A DNA stretch of 64,000 bases from Streptomyces sp. P3. Its GTDB lineage: Bacteria; Actinomycetota; Actinomycetes; Streptomycetales; Streptomycetaceae. The first letter of the stretch is position 1. Each line of letters starts with the position of its first letter. Made by a program: the position numbers and the translations under genes. Positions 50,447-58,710 of this stretch are shown in pieces. The DNA is taken from the NCBI GenBank assembly GCA_016893485.2, contig JAFEKX020000001.1:310001-374000 (forward strand), in the 5' to 3' direction. Under the pieces are notes generated by a model, which saw only the letters and a list, made by a program, of their open reading frames with translations, searched no databases and had not been told where the DNA came from.

Positions 50447-50907
50447 GGTGACGTCCTCGGGTTGTAGAGCAGGCAGCGGCAGCGGTTCTCTTCGATTGCC
50501 TTGGTTTCTTCAGCACCGTCGGATGCCGCAGATGGAGCGTGGTGCGCCAGGGAGTCAACGAGTGCGCACCGTTGCGCCGACAGGCGGCGAACGCCGCCGG
50601 GCGGGCTCCGGCCGTTCCGCCCGGCGACGGGTTTCGCGCAGGCGGGCGGACTCGTTGAAAACGTGCGGCGGGCATCACGGTGGTTTGGGCCGTATGCGAA
50701 AACTTCACCCAGGTCCCACCTATATCCACGCAACCCGTGTATCCCTCCCGAGCCATTAGGAAACGGATTTACTTCAGGCAATTGGCGTCGCGCGTGTTCC
50801 TGGGGACACCGGCGCCCCAGGAATTCGCGTCACCGAGTTACGGGGCCCGGCCTGCGACACCTCACCCGCTCGGAACACACAGGACGACCCGCACGCCCGC
50901 CTCGAGC
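50447..50907. other. Upstream region of the glycosyltransferase operon
   Basis: No gene supported. The AT-richest part of the region (50700-50790) contains the candidate promoter at 50753-50781. Confidence 0.4.
50753..50781 (-). promoter_or_regulatory. Candidate promoter for the glycosyltransferase operon
   Basis: On the minus strand, TTGCCT (complement of 50776-50781) and TAATGG (complement of 50753-50758) are spaced by 17 bases, a vegetative-type -35/-10 pair, about 300 bases before the first gene. Weak, by inspection only. Confidence 0.3.
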
Positions 50908-51387
50908 TCAAGCGCCGATGGTGGCGAGGCCCGCGATGCCCGCGGCGGACAGGAGCAGGACGGCGAGACTGTCGACACCCATCCGCAGGTACGGGCGCCA
51001 GGGCCTGAAGACGAGTCCGGCCACATAGACGCTGGTGATGAGGACGACCCCGAGGGCAGTGAGATAGATGTCGGTGTGCTGCGCGGCGGGCAGGACCGGG
51101 TCTCCGGAGATCACGGCGGCCAGCAGGAACAGGGCCGGCTGGAAGGTATTGCCGCCGAAGAGGTCTCTGACGGCGAGGTGGTAGTCGCCCAGCCGCGTCG
51201 AGGTGACGCCCGTGCCGACCTCGGGCAGGGGCGTTGCCACGGCAGGCCCCCTGCCGGCGCGGTTCGCCAGGAGCAGTCCGCCGATCCAGAGCGCCGACAC
51301 GGCCAGGGACGCGGGAGCCAGACGGGCGAAGGACAGGTCACCGGGCAGCTGGGTACCCATCACGACAACGGCCAGCACGACGATCAC
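50908..51387 (-). pseudogene. C-terminal half of a sodium/calcium (cation) exchanger
   Basis: A 159-residue open frame with five helices: SFARLAPASLAVSALWIGGL, GDYHLAVRDLFGGNTFQPAL (the second alpha-repeat motif of CaCA exchangers, D-x-F-G-G-N), ALFLLAAVISGDPVLPAAQH, LTALGVVLITSVYVAGLVF and GVDSLAVLLLSAAGIAGLAT. Full exchangers have two such halves (~330 residues); the first half and start are missing. It could be translated as an orphan half but is more likely a remnant. Confidence 0.65.
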
Positions 51388-51454
51388 CAGAACGGAGCGA
51401 GCGCACCCCGGCAGATTGAGTCCGTCGCGAGCTTTTGTCGCCGCCGCGCCCGGT

Positions 51455-51964
51455 TCACCCGGCGGGCCTCAGGCGAAACGCGGGGCCGGGGATGCTCTCA
51501 ATGTCCTCCGGCGGTACGGCGTGGCCCTCGTCGCAGCGGATCTGGGCGTCGACGTGCGCACCGCAGCCACGGTGCCGGGACAGCACGGCCGGGCCCTCCG
51601 GATCGGCGCGGTAGCGGTCGCCCCACTGCAGGAGTCCCATCACCGCCGGGACCAGATCCATGCCCTTGGGCGTGATCACGTACTTCGGCCGGCTCCGCGA
51701 GCCCGGCTCCTTGTAGGTCTCGGCGGCCAGGATCCCTTCCTCCACGAGCATCCGAAGCCGCGCCGCGAGGAGGTTACGAGGACAGCCGAGGACGCGTTCG
51801 AACTCACTGAAACGGGACGATCCGTAATAGACCTCGCGCAGGATCAGGATCGTCCACTTCTCGCCCACGACTTCAAGGGTCCTGGCGATCGAGCAGTTCG
51901 ACGTGTCCCGGTCGAGACGGGGGTCCACACCGGCGTCCTGCAGGGCTTCGGTCGTCGCATCCAT
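51455..51964 (-). CDS. HxlR-family transcriptional regulator
   Basis: An intact 169-residue winged-helix regulator. Characteristic blocks: CSIARTLEVVGEKWTILILR, EVYYGSSRFSEFERVLGCPR, NLLAARLRMLVEEGILAAE and KYVITPKGMDLVPAVMGLLQ. HxlR proteins respond to quinones, aldehydes or disulphide stress, some through Cys near the N-terminus (here C24). It is divergent from the quinone oxidoreductase at 52123, with the palindrome at 51985-52008 between them, as in known regulator/reductase pairs. Confidence 0.9.
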   Translation of the reverse strand: MDATTEALQDAGVDPRLDRDTSNCSIARTLEVVGEKWTILILREVYYGSSRFSEFERVLGCPRNLLAARLRMLVEEGILAAETYKEPGSRSRPKYVITPKGMDLVPAVMGLLQWGDRYRADPEGPAVLSRHRGCGAHVDAQIRCDEGHAVPPEDIESIPGPAFRLRPAG

Positions 51965-51984
51965 GGGGGTGATCCTAGCCTCAT

Positions 51985-52008
51985 CTGAGTTTACTTTCCT
52001 ATACTCAG
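51985..52008. promoter_or_regulatory. Candidate HxlR operator
   Basis: Inverted repeat CTGAGT (51985-51990) and ACTCAG (52003-52008) around an AT-rich 12-base spacer that is unusual for this region (TTACTTTCCTAT, a likely -10/-35 area). It lies between the regulator start (51964) and the reductase start (52123). Confidence 0.55.
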
Positions 52009-52122
52009 CAAGTAGCGTCGCAGTCGGTACATCAACCCGGCCGCACGCGAGAAACGGGCGCTCAGGGGCCTGCCCGAAGCACCGCATCAGCCCACCGAGA
52101 CACCCGCACAGAGGCGGCCGGC

Positions 52123-53136
52123 ATGAAGGCATTCGTCGTCGAGAAGTACGGCAAGGACGGCGCCCGCGCCGCAGACATACCCGAGCCCGCCGTCGGAGAG
52201 CGCGACGTCCTGGTCAGAGTGAGCGCCGCCAGCATCAACCCGCTGGACAAGATGGTCCGCAACGGGGAGTTCAAACAGCTCCTCAAGTACAGACGCCCGT
52301 TCGTGCTCGGCCACGACGTGGCCGGCGTCGTGACGCAGGTCGGCTCCGCCGTGAGCGGCTTCGAGGTCGGCGACGAGGTCTACGCCCGTCCACGCGACCT
52401 GCGAATCGGTGGCTTCGCCGAGTTCATCGCGATCGACGCGGACGATGTCGCCCCCAAGCCGGCCTCACTCTCCCTGGAGGAGGCGGCCGCGGTGCCGCTG
52501 GTGGCCCTGGCCGCCTGGCAGATCCTCGTCGAGCGCGCGCACGTGAAGCCCGGGCAGAAGGTGCTCGTCCACGCCGGAGCCGGCGGCCTCGGGTCGACGG
52601 TCATCCAGCTCGCCAAGCACCTCGGCGCCACGGTGGCCACGACCGCGAACACCAGGTCCGAGGAGTTGGTCAGGATCCTCGACGCCGACGTCGTCGTCGA
52701 CTACACCAAAGAAGACTTCTCAAAGGTGCTCTCGGACTACGACCTGGTGGTGGACGCCGTGGGCGGGGCGAACCTCGAGAAGTCGCTGACGGTGCTGAAG
52801 CCCGGCGGCCTGGCCATCAGTGTCGTCGGCCCGCCGGATGCCGCCTTCGCCAAGCAGCTCGGCGCCCCCTCCGTCCTGGGCCTGGTCATGACTGCCCTCA
52901 GCCGCAAGATCCGCAAGCAGGCCAAAGCGCTGGGCGTGCGCTACGAGTTCTTCTTCATGAAGGCCAACGGCTCCCAGCTGCGCAAACTCAGCACCCTCTA
53001 CGACAGCGGGAAGCTCCGCCCGGTCATCGACAGCACCTTCCCCTTCGACCAGACGCTCGAGGCGATGGCGTACGTCGAGCAGGGCCGCACCAAGGCCGGC
53101 AAGGTCGTGGTCTCGATGGTGCCCGACATCGGCTGA
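52123..53136 (+). CDS. NADPH-dependent quinone oxidoreductase (zinc-free MDR family)
   Basis: An intact 337-residue protein of the medium-chain dehydrogenase/reductase family. It has MKAFVVEKYGKDGARAADIP, GHDVAGVVTQVGSAVSGFEV and HAGAGGLGSTVIQLAKHLGA (nucleotide-binding A-G-x-G-G-x-G) and lacks the Cys/His zinc ligands. It should reduce quinones or enones with NADPH. It is divergent from the HxlR gene and probably induced by electrophiles through it. A hairpin at 53148-53174 follows. Confidence 0.9.
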   Translation: MKAFVVEKYGKDGARAADIPEPAVGERDVLVRVSAASINPLDKMVRNGEFKQLLKYRRPFVLGHDVAGVVTQVGSAVSGFEVGDEVYARPRDLRIGGFAEFIAIDADDVAPKPASLSLEEAAAVPLVALAAWQILVERAHVKPGQKVLVHAGAGGLGSTVIQLAKHLGATVATTANTRSEELVRILDADVVVDYTKEDFSKVLSDYDLVVDAVGGANLEKSLTVLKPGGLAISVVGPPDAAFAKQLGAPSVLGLVMTALSRKIRKQAKALGVRYEFFFMKANGSQLRKLSTLYDSGKLRPVIDSTFPFDQTLEAMAYVEQGRTKAGKVVVSMVPDIG

Positions 53137-53147
53137 GACCAGGCCGG

Positions 53148-53174
53148 AGGGGTCAGGGCCACACCGTGACCCCT
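53148..53174 (+). terminator. Hairpin after the quinone oxidoreductase
   Basis: Perfect 8-base arms AGGGGTCA / TGACCCCT around an 11-base loop, 12 bases after the stop. Confidence 0.6.
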
Positions 53175-53289
53175 ACGCGGTGCCGCCGGTCCTCGCGCGC
53201 TGGACGACCCCGGATGGGCCGGGTCGGGGCTGTGATGCTGAGGAGGCTCGCCTGCGGGCGGGCAGGGGGATGTCGGTGCTGCCGCCGCG

Positions 53290-53626
53290 CAGGGCGTGGC
53301 TCTCGAGAGTGAATTGCCGGACGGCCCCTCGTACTGGGCGAGGGTGCGGCGCGAGTCGGTGTCCTCATGTCGCAGCCGGCGGGGTTGCTCTCCTGGGGCT
53401 CGCCAGTGCGGCTGGTCTGGGTGGGTTTCGCTGCGGTTCGCGGGGATTCGGGGCCGGAAGCGGGTTTCGACCAGACTGGCGTAGTGGCGGTGAAAGGTGG
53501 CATGGGGATGCCGAGGCGCCGCTCGATGGCGGTCACGGTCTGCCGTCGTCCGGCCCCGGTCGCCTCTGCGAGGGCGGTGTCTATGGCGGCCTTGACGGTG
53601 TCGGCGTCGGACAGAGCTCGTTTCAT
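53290..53626 (-). pseudogene. Truncated helix-turn-helix accessory protein of a Tn554-like recombinase cassette
   Basis: ATG at 53626 begins MKRALSDADTVKAAIDTALA, RRQTVTAIERRLGIP and, after one slip, HATFHRHYASLVETRF and RRLRHEDTDSRRTLAQYE. This is the order of the small TnpC-like regulators found after site-specific integrases (ATFHRHYxDL; RRLRxENxxLRRTLxxYEExIR). The C-terminal half is lost. It overlaps the end of the integrase fragment (ATG over TGA/TAG, 53623-53626). Confidence 0.55.
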
Positions 53627-54050
53627 TCGGCGGGCTCGGGATGGTGGCGGGCAAGGAACGCGGCGGTGCCACGGTGCTGTTTCTCAAGGGGGTGGCGGAC
53701 GCAGGGGGCGAGGCGGTCGCCGCCATCCGGGGCGTCCTCCATCTGAGTTCGCTGGCCGGTTAGGGCTTGATGGGTGGTGGCGGTAAGAGCGGTGTTACGG
53801 GAGGCCAGTGGCTGGCAGTCGGCCAGAACCGGTTGATGTCCGGGGACGGCAGGCGGACGGCACAGGGCCCAATCGGGGTCGTAGACGCAGGTGACGAAGG
53901 CACCCGGGTACACGTGGGTGTCGTGACGGGCCAGGATGCGGCGCAGGCGGGCTTCGACGGTGAGGACTTGGCCGTCGAAGACGGTCTGGCGGGCGACCTC
54001 GGCGAGTCGGGCTTCGGCTTCTGCACCGGCGGGACCAGGCCGACGGCCCG
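53623..54050 (-). pseudogene. C-terminal fragment of a site-specific integrase (Tn554-like)
   Basis: Minus strand: ARIAEVARQTVFDGQVLTVE (mixed frames), then DTHVYPGAFVTCVYDPDWAL, QPVLADCQPLASRNTALTAT and FLARHHPEPAE. The C-V-Y-D-P-x-x-A-L-C block and the tail to a four-base overlap with the regulator are typical ends of large integrases next to such HTH genes. Catalytic Arg/His/Tyr residues are not present. It is one end of a cassette whose other part may be at 60093-60600. Confidence 0.55.
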
Positions 54051-54061
54051 GGAGTTGAAGC

Positions 54062-54260
54062 GCCCTACGAGGCCGACGTCATCGACCCCGACGCGCACCT
54101 CGGTTGGAGCGTGGTGGTGACGGGATACGCCCACCTCGTCACGGACACCCTCGAACTGGCCTGGTATCAGGCGCAGTTGTGCCCCCGGGTTGCGACGGCC
54201 GATGGACCACGCAGTCCGTATCCACCCGGACCTGGCCACCGGACTCCTGCGGGCGGAGGC
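54062..54260 (+). pseudogene. Pyridoxamine-phosphate-oxidase-like (PPOX) fragment
   Basis: Plus strand: VIDPDAHLGWSVVVTGYAHL, VTDTLELAWYQAQL, then (another frame) DHAVRIHPDLATG. These are end blocks of flavin-binding PPOX-family proteins (GWSVVVTGRARxVTD; VRIxPDxVTGxR). No flavin-binding N-terminal part exists. Confidence 0.55.
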
Positions 54261-54487
54261 AGCCCGCGCGATTTTGTACACGCGTCGCACCTGGACCGTA
54301 CTGGGCAGGACCGTACGGGAGTTGGGGCTTCACACCGCCTACGAGCGAGCCGACATCTGGCGATGCAGCAACTCCTACGATCAGAAGCGCGAAGACGCCG
54401 AGTGCCCGAGCCACTGCATGCAAACGTGACCGCGCCGGAGTGGGGCACGGGTGACCGTTCGCGGTGGTCGTCGTTCACGGGCATGTG

Positions 54488-55012
54488 ATGACGACCAAGA
54501 TGATCCGTGTGCTCGCTGCAGTTTGCATGACCGTGGCCACAACGGCAGGCGCGGCTCCCTCGCACACCGGTTCCGTAGCACCGGCCGTTCGGCAGGCCGC
54601 CGACGGATCCTGCACTCCAGAGACGGACAGCTACAGTTCCGACCGATGGACCTCAGCGCGTTGGACGGCCTGTCTCGGCACCTACGGCGGGCCCCACGGT
54701 TCCTTCCAGGCGAAGTGCTGGGGCGGGCAGGCCATCGGCTGGAGCCAGAAGAGCTGCCGTGTCTCTGGACGGTTCGAGATTCGTGACGGGCTGAAAAAGG
54801 TGGTGAAGAGCGGTGGTTTCGGTCTGTCCTATAACGGGCTGATCGACGGGCCCACTGTCACCACCAATGCGTTCCGCTTCAACTGTGACGGGCGGCCTCA
54901 CGGTCAGTTCACCTTCAAGACCTCCGACACCAAGGCAAAACTGACCGGAAACTATAGCCACTACGAGGCCGCCAGCATCCCCGACGCCACAGTCACCCAC
55001 TCCATGTGCTGA
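54488..55012 (+). CDS. Secreted protein of unknown family
   Basis: About 174 residues. It has a signal peptide (MIRVLAAVCMTVATTAGAAP) and an extracellular domain rich in Ser, Gly, aromatic residues and Cys (ARWTACLGTYGGPHGSFQAK, KCWGGQAIGWSQKSCRVSGR, FGLSYNGLIDGPTVTTNAFR, ending VTHSMC). Four or five Cys suggest disulphides. An ATG at 54464 would add eight residues; ATG 54488 was preferred. It uses fewer GC-rich codons than its neighbours, which may indicate recent acquisition. No family is recognised. Confidence 0.65.
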   Translation: MTTKMIRVLAAVCMTVATTAGAAPSHTGSVAPAVRQAADGSCTPETDSYSSDRWTSARWTACLGTYGGPHGSFQAKCWGGQAIGWSQKSCRVSGRFEIRDGLKKVVKSGGFGLSYNGLIDGPTVTTNAFRFNCDGRPHGQFTFKTSDTKAKLTGNYSHYEAASIPDATVTHSMC

Positions 55013-55254
55013 ATCAGCCGCCGCGTATCCGGTCCAGCGGGTGGAGTTATTGATGCTGGTGGCGTGACGTTGGCCAGGACAGTCGTCGGCAGGTCGGCGG
55101 CGAGTGCGACACGTGCGCTGTTTCGTTTGGTCGCCTTCGGCTGGCCCTTCGTGCACCCGGACGCCGTAGAGCCGCCCAGCGAAGTAGGAGAGCAGCCGGC
55201 GAGCATCAGGCAGGTGAGCAGGGCGGATGAAGCGGCACGGCGGGTGGAACGCAT
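54961..55254 (-). CDS. Possible small lipoprotein
   Basis: A 97-codon frame starting MRSTRRAASSALLTCLMLAG with a good lipobox (LAGC, Cys near residue 21). The rest is low-complexity and its end overlaps the 3' end of the secreted-protein gene on the other strand by ~50 bases. It may be a truncated lipoprotein. Confidence 0.35.
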   Translation of the reverse strand: MRSTRRAASSALLTCLMLAGCSPTSLGGSTASGCTKGQPKATKRNSARVALAADLPTTVLANVTPPASITPPAGPDTRRLIQHMEWVTVASGMLAAS

Positions 55255-55827
55255 GACGACCCCTCGCGGTCAGGCGACAGCTGAGCAGATGCCGCCCTAC
55301 CTGACCGCCGCCCTACCAGGCAGGGTGCCGCGCGGAGACGCACGCCCGCCGCACGGAGCGGCATCGGCGGCGCGCGGTACGAAACCCCCTCCCCGTGTGG
55401 CGGTACTTGCGGCCGTCCTTGCTCAACGGCACCGTCAAATGCCACCGCGTGTCTGTGTATCTGATGGGAGAACGCGACATGCCTGACGATGTATCGAGCA
55501 CCATGACGTTCGTGATGGGCATCACCGACTACCAGCACAGCCAGCAGCGTTCCGCTCCGGGTGCGTGAACTTCGAGTACATGTCGTCAGGACTCCAGCGG
55601 CCGCCCTGACCGTCTGGGTTGAGGAAGCTCGCGTTAACCGCTTGGGTTCCAAGGGTGGTTGCAACACCTGACGAGATCTCTGGCCCCAGATAGCGATCTT
55701 CGGGACATGATCTGAACGAGCATTTGGCCCCGCCTGCCGAAGCCGTGTGAGGTCAGCGGGAGGGTCCATTGCCGGCTTGCTCGTCTCGGAGCCGAGAAGC
55801 GGTCGAGGAGGCCACCGGGGAGGCGAG
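55255..55827. other. No convincing gene
   Basis: Short frames only, for example a 29-codon plus-strand frame at 55480 (MPDDVSSTMTFVMGITDYQH). Nothing can be assigned. It carries the upstream region of the gene at 55828. Confidence 0.35.
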
Positions 55828-56277
55828 ATGGCCGAGGCAGATGTGAAGCACCCCTGGCTTGGGACGGTGCGGCGTCACGGCGAGGGTCAGATGCTCGCCT
55901 TGCTCCAGGTCGACCCTGCAGTCCGACCGGCCAGGATGAACGGGCAGACCGATGTGGAGGTGTTGATCACTGTCGAGCCCGGTCTGAACGGTCCTGCGCT
56001 CGACGCCGTTGTGGAGATGTCGGCGGAGCGTATTCGGATTGCTCTCGCTGACCTCGGCGATATCAAGGCGTTTGCTCTTGCCCATACTCCTGGCGGTTGG
56101 CGGCGCCACTACGAGGCTGTCGAGAGAACATCGTTGGAAGATCGCCTGTTCCTGGAGGGCTTTGCCATAGTCTCGCCGGTGGAGATGGAGGTCGCCTTCG
56201 ACTTCGGCGACCTGGACATGCTGGTTGTTCGCCTCGACGCGCGAGGCCGCGGCCGGGATGTGCGGATCGCCCCCTGA
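55828..56277 (+). CDS. Hypothetical protein, intact
   Basis: 149 residues. ATG 55828 follows GGGGAGGCGAG. Blocks seen: KHPWLGTVRRHGEGQMLALL, DVEVLITVEPGLNGPALDAV, IALADLGDIKAFALAHTPGG and GDLDMLVVRLDARGRGRDVR. It is a soluble alpha/beta protein with no signal or membrane segments. The C-terminal half alternates acidic and hydrophobic residues. I do not recognise a family; a role in immunity or metabolism cannot be inferred. Confidence 0.7.
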   Translation: MAEADVKHPWLGTVRRHGEGQMLALLQVDPAVRPARMNGQTDVEVLITVEPGLNGPALDAVVEMSAERIRIALADLGDIKAFALAHTPGGWRRHYEAVERTSLEDRLFLEGFAIVSPVEMEVAFDFGDLDMLVVRLDARGRGRDVRIAP

Positions 56278-56645
56278 TGCGCGAAGGCTGTTCCCCTTCC
56301 TCGCCGCCGTGAGCGTGGCTGTCCGTCGTCGCGCCCCGCCTCGAAGTTCGGTCACCGGTTCATCCGCCACACCCGTCCGCCTGCCCCGTCTTCTCAGTGC
56401 TGCCGCAGCTGGTGCGTGCACCTCACCCCGGCAGCCTGGACCGCGGGGATCTCATCACGTACGTCAGCGTGTCTGGAGCGAATACCTAGTTCGTCATGGT
56501 CGGCGGCATATAGGACGTTCGTCGGGGACCGTGAGGGCCTGCAGGCTGACTAGGCGTCATGCCCGGGTCGGGCCTGGAGTGAAGGAGCTGTATGGCCGGG
56601 TTCGCTGCTCGGCGCATGGTCGCTGCCCCGCGTGGTCGTTGCTCG
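56278..56645. other. Intergenic, nothing recognised
   Basis: Space between two convergent genes. No hairpin longer than about 6 bases was noticed. Confidence 0.35.
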
Positions 56646-57333
56646 TCACCATCCGGCGAGCCAGTTCTTCAGCGCGGCATCGTCGAGGGTGGGTACGTGG
56701 GCGTGCACGTGCGGTCCGCGGGTCAAGGTGCCCACGCCGAGTACGGTCATTCCTGCGGCATGGGCCGAGCGGGCGCCGACGTAGGAGTCTTCGACGGCCA
56801 GGGCGCTGCCTGGGGCGACGTCGAGTGCTGCGCAGGCGGCGAGGTAGCAGGCGGGGTGCGGTTTGGGCGTGACGACGTCGTCACCCGAGACGGTGATCGG
56901 CAGCCATCGGGTCAGGCCGCCGTGCGCGAGCGACGTGTCCAGGAGCACGCGGGGGCGTTGCTGGCGACCGCGACGGGCACCCTGGCGGCGACCCGTGCGA
57001 GGATCTCCGCCGCGCCGGGCATCGGCTGTGCCCCGTCGGCGACCGCGGCAAGGAGCTCCTCCGTCAGCTCCTCCGCCAACCGCGACGCGTTACCCCAAAC
57101 AGGTTCGACATCACCTTCCCGCCCTGGGCAACGGAGAGACCGACGAGGGCTGCGCGGGCCTCATTGTCGTAGGCGTGCCCCCGGCGCGCGAAGACTGCGC
57201 TGCGTGCGGCGTCGGCGCACGGTTCGGTGTCCATGAGCGTGCCGTCGCAGTCGAAAACGACGGCGGTGGGCGGAGGGAGCATCTCCAGCGCTGTGAGGTC
57301 GGCCGTGCGTGTCCTGGTGCTGCTGTCGCTCAT
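56646..57333 (-). CDS. HAD-superfamily hydrolase (fourth gene of MGS operon; two frameshifts)
   Basis: About 228 residues, HAD-IA/beta-phosphoglucomutase-like. N-terminus has VVFDCDGTLMDTEPCADAAR (nucleophile D-x-D), the cap domain SVAQGGKVMSNLFG, LAEELTEELLAAVADG, motif II VAVASNAP, and motif III/IV PKPHPACYLAACAALDVAPG, AVEDSYVG. Frame changes lie near 57095 and 56960. It is a likely phosphatase or phosphomutase of small metabolites. Its ATG at 57333 overlaps the FkbM stop by four bases. Confidence 0.83.
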
Positions 57334-58268
57334 GACCTCACGTACAGCTCGACGGGATTGAAGCCGGCCGGTTCGGGGACGCGCGGTGGTACCTGGCGGA
57401 ATCCTGCCGCGCTCATGGTGTTGCGGACGGCTTCGCCGTCGATGTACTTGTCGTGGACTTCCAGGACGATCCGTTCGACCTGTTGTATCCACGGCTGGAC
57501 GTGGCTGAATACCTCGGCTTCGCTGCCCTCGACGTCGATCTTGAGCAGGTCGACGTGGTCGATGCCGTGTTTGGTGAGCAATTCGCCCACGGTGAGTGCG
57601 GGCACCCGCAGGTTCGGGCGGGCCAGGACGTTCTCCAGCCGGTAGGGGCGGGTGCGGCGCAGGTCGGCGACCGCGGGCACGGCGGTGCAGGTGTCCCAGA
57701 ACGCGCTCACGGTGAACTCCGCGGTCCCAGACTCGCCGGCCACGGCCACCGGTTCGATCTTCCAGTCGAGACCGGACAGGGTGGCGTTGTGCCGCAGGAC
57801 GGCCAGGTTCTGAGGGATCGGCTCCACGGTCAGCAGGGTGCGTGGGCGGTAGCGGGCGGTGAAGTAGGAGGCGGCGAGGCCGGTGTTGCCGCCAAGGTCG
57901 ACGATGGTGTCGAGGGTGTCGATGTCCTTGTCGAGGCGGTAGTGGACGCCGAGTTCGTAGAAGCGTTTCAGGAAGACCTGCCACAGGATGAGCAGGTCGC
58001 TCTGGTTCCTGCGGATGCGTACGCGTGCCGTCTGGCGGGGAGTGAGGAAGCTCAGCGCGATTGGAGTGTCGTCGGCGAGCGGGCGGCCCGCCGCGCCGAG
58101 GAAGCGGCGGCCCATCCAGTAGGGCGCGGTCATCTTGCTCGTTCCTTGTGCCGTGCGCAGTGCGAGGACCATGTCCTTGCCGCAGCCCGCCGTTTCCCGT
58201 ACCAGGACGCGGCCCATGCCGATGTCCATCGCCCGGTCTGCATCAGAGCGCAGATACGCCAGTCCCAT
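57330..58268 (-). CDS. FkbM-family SAM-dependent methyltransferase
   Basis: An intact 312-residue enzyme. SAM motif I (TIVDLGGNTGLAASYF), acidic residue at the end of strand 2 (LLTVEPIPQNLAVLRHN), and the FkbM signature LLKIDVEGSEAEVFSHVQPW with VEVHDKY after it. An N-terminal ~100 residues (MGLAYLRSDADRAMDIGMGR) precede the methyltransferase core. FkbM enzymes O-methylate sugar or polyketide hydroxyls. It lies between the MGS-like gene (82-base gap) and the HAD gene (4-base overlap), as third member of the operon. Confidence 0.88.
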   Translation of the reverse strand: MGLAYLRSDADRAMDIGMGRVLVRETAGCGKDMVLALRTAQGTSKMTAPYWMGRRFLGAAGRPLADDTPIALSFLTPRQTARVRIRRNQSDLLILWQVFLKRFYELGVHYRLDKDIDTLDTIVDLGGNTGLAASYFTARYRPRTLLTVEPIPQNLAVLRHNATLSGLDWKIEPVAVAGESGTAEFTVSAFWDTCTAVPAVADLRRTRPYRLENVLARPNLRVPALTVGELLTKHGIDHVDLLKIDVEGSEAEVFSHVQPWIQQVERIVLEVHDKYIDGEAVRNTMSAAGFRQVPPRVPEPAGFNPVELYVRS

Positions 58269-58350
58269 GTGTGCCTTTTCTCGTTGCTGTGAATCGATGT
58301 GACCGGCCCAGTGGCGTCGCCCGGCGCGGGGTCTGTCGGACAGACAGTTC

Positions 58351-58710
58351 CTACAGCAGTGCGGTGAGTACCGCGTTTGCCGTGGACTCGTTCTGCGCGA
58401 GCGGCACGTCGTGCACCAGTGCCAGGCGGACCAGCGCGGAGACGTCCGCCTCGTGCGCGGGGTGGACGGCCGGGTCACGAAGGAAGATGCAGAAATCGAC
58501 TTCGCCGATGGCGACCAGGTGTGCCACATGCAGATCGCCGCCGAGCGGCCCGGCGGCCAGCGCGCGGGCGGTGAGTCCGCATTCGGTCAGCATCTGGGCC
58601 GTCCCGCCGGTCGCGACCAGGTCGTGGCCGGCCAATGTCGCCTTGTGCTTGGAGGCCCAGGCCCGCAGTGCTTCCTTCTTGCCGTTCTGTGCTACCAGGG
58701 CTACACGCAT
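58351..58710 (-). CDS. Methylglyoxal-synthase-fold protein (MgsA-like, altered N-terminal residues)
   Basis: 119 residues, intact, one MGS-fold domain: MRVALVAQNGKKEALRAWAS, ATGGTAQMLTECG, AGPLGGDLHVAHLVAIGEVD and DPAVHPAHEADVSALVRLAL. The signature GPLGGD (Asp59, equal to E. coli D71) and later Asp79, His86, Asp89 (equal to D91, H98, D101) are retained. The equivalent of His19 and Asp20 (A-H-D-H in E. coli) reads Q8-N9, and the phosphate-loop ATGTTG reads ATGGTA. MgsA turns dihydroxyacetone phosphate into methylglyoxal; these changes may alter the activity. Its start overlaps the HAD stop by 10 bases. Confidence 0.8.
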   Translation of the reverse strand: MRVALVAQNGKKEALRAWASKHKATLAGHDLVATGGTAQMLTECGLTARALAAGPLGGDLHVAHLVAIGEVDFCIFLRDPAVHPAHEADVSALVRLALVHDVPLAQNESTANAVLTALL

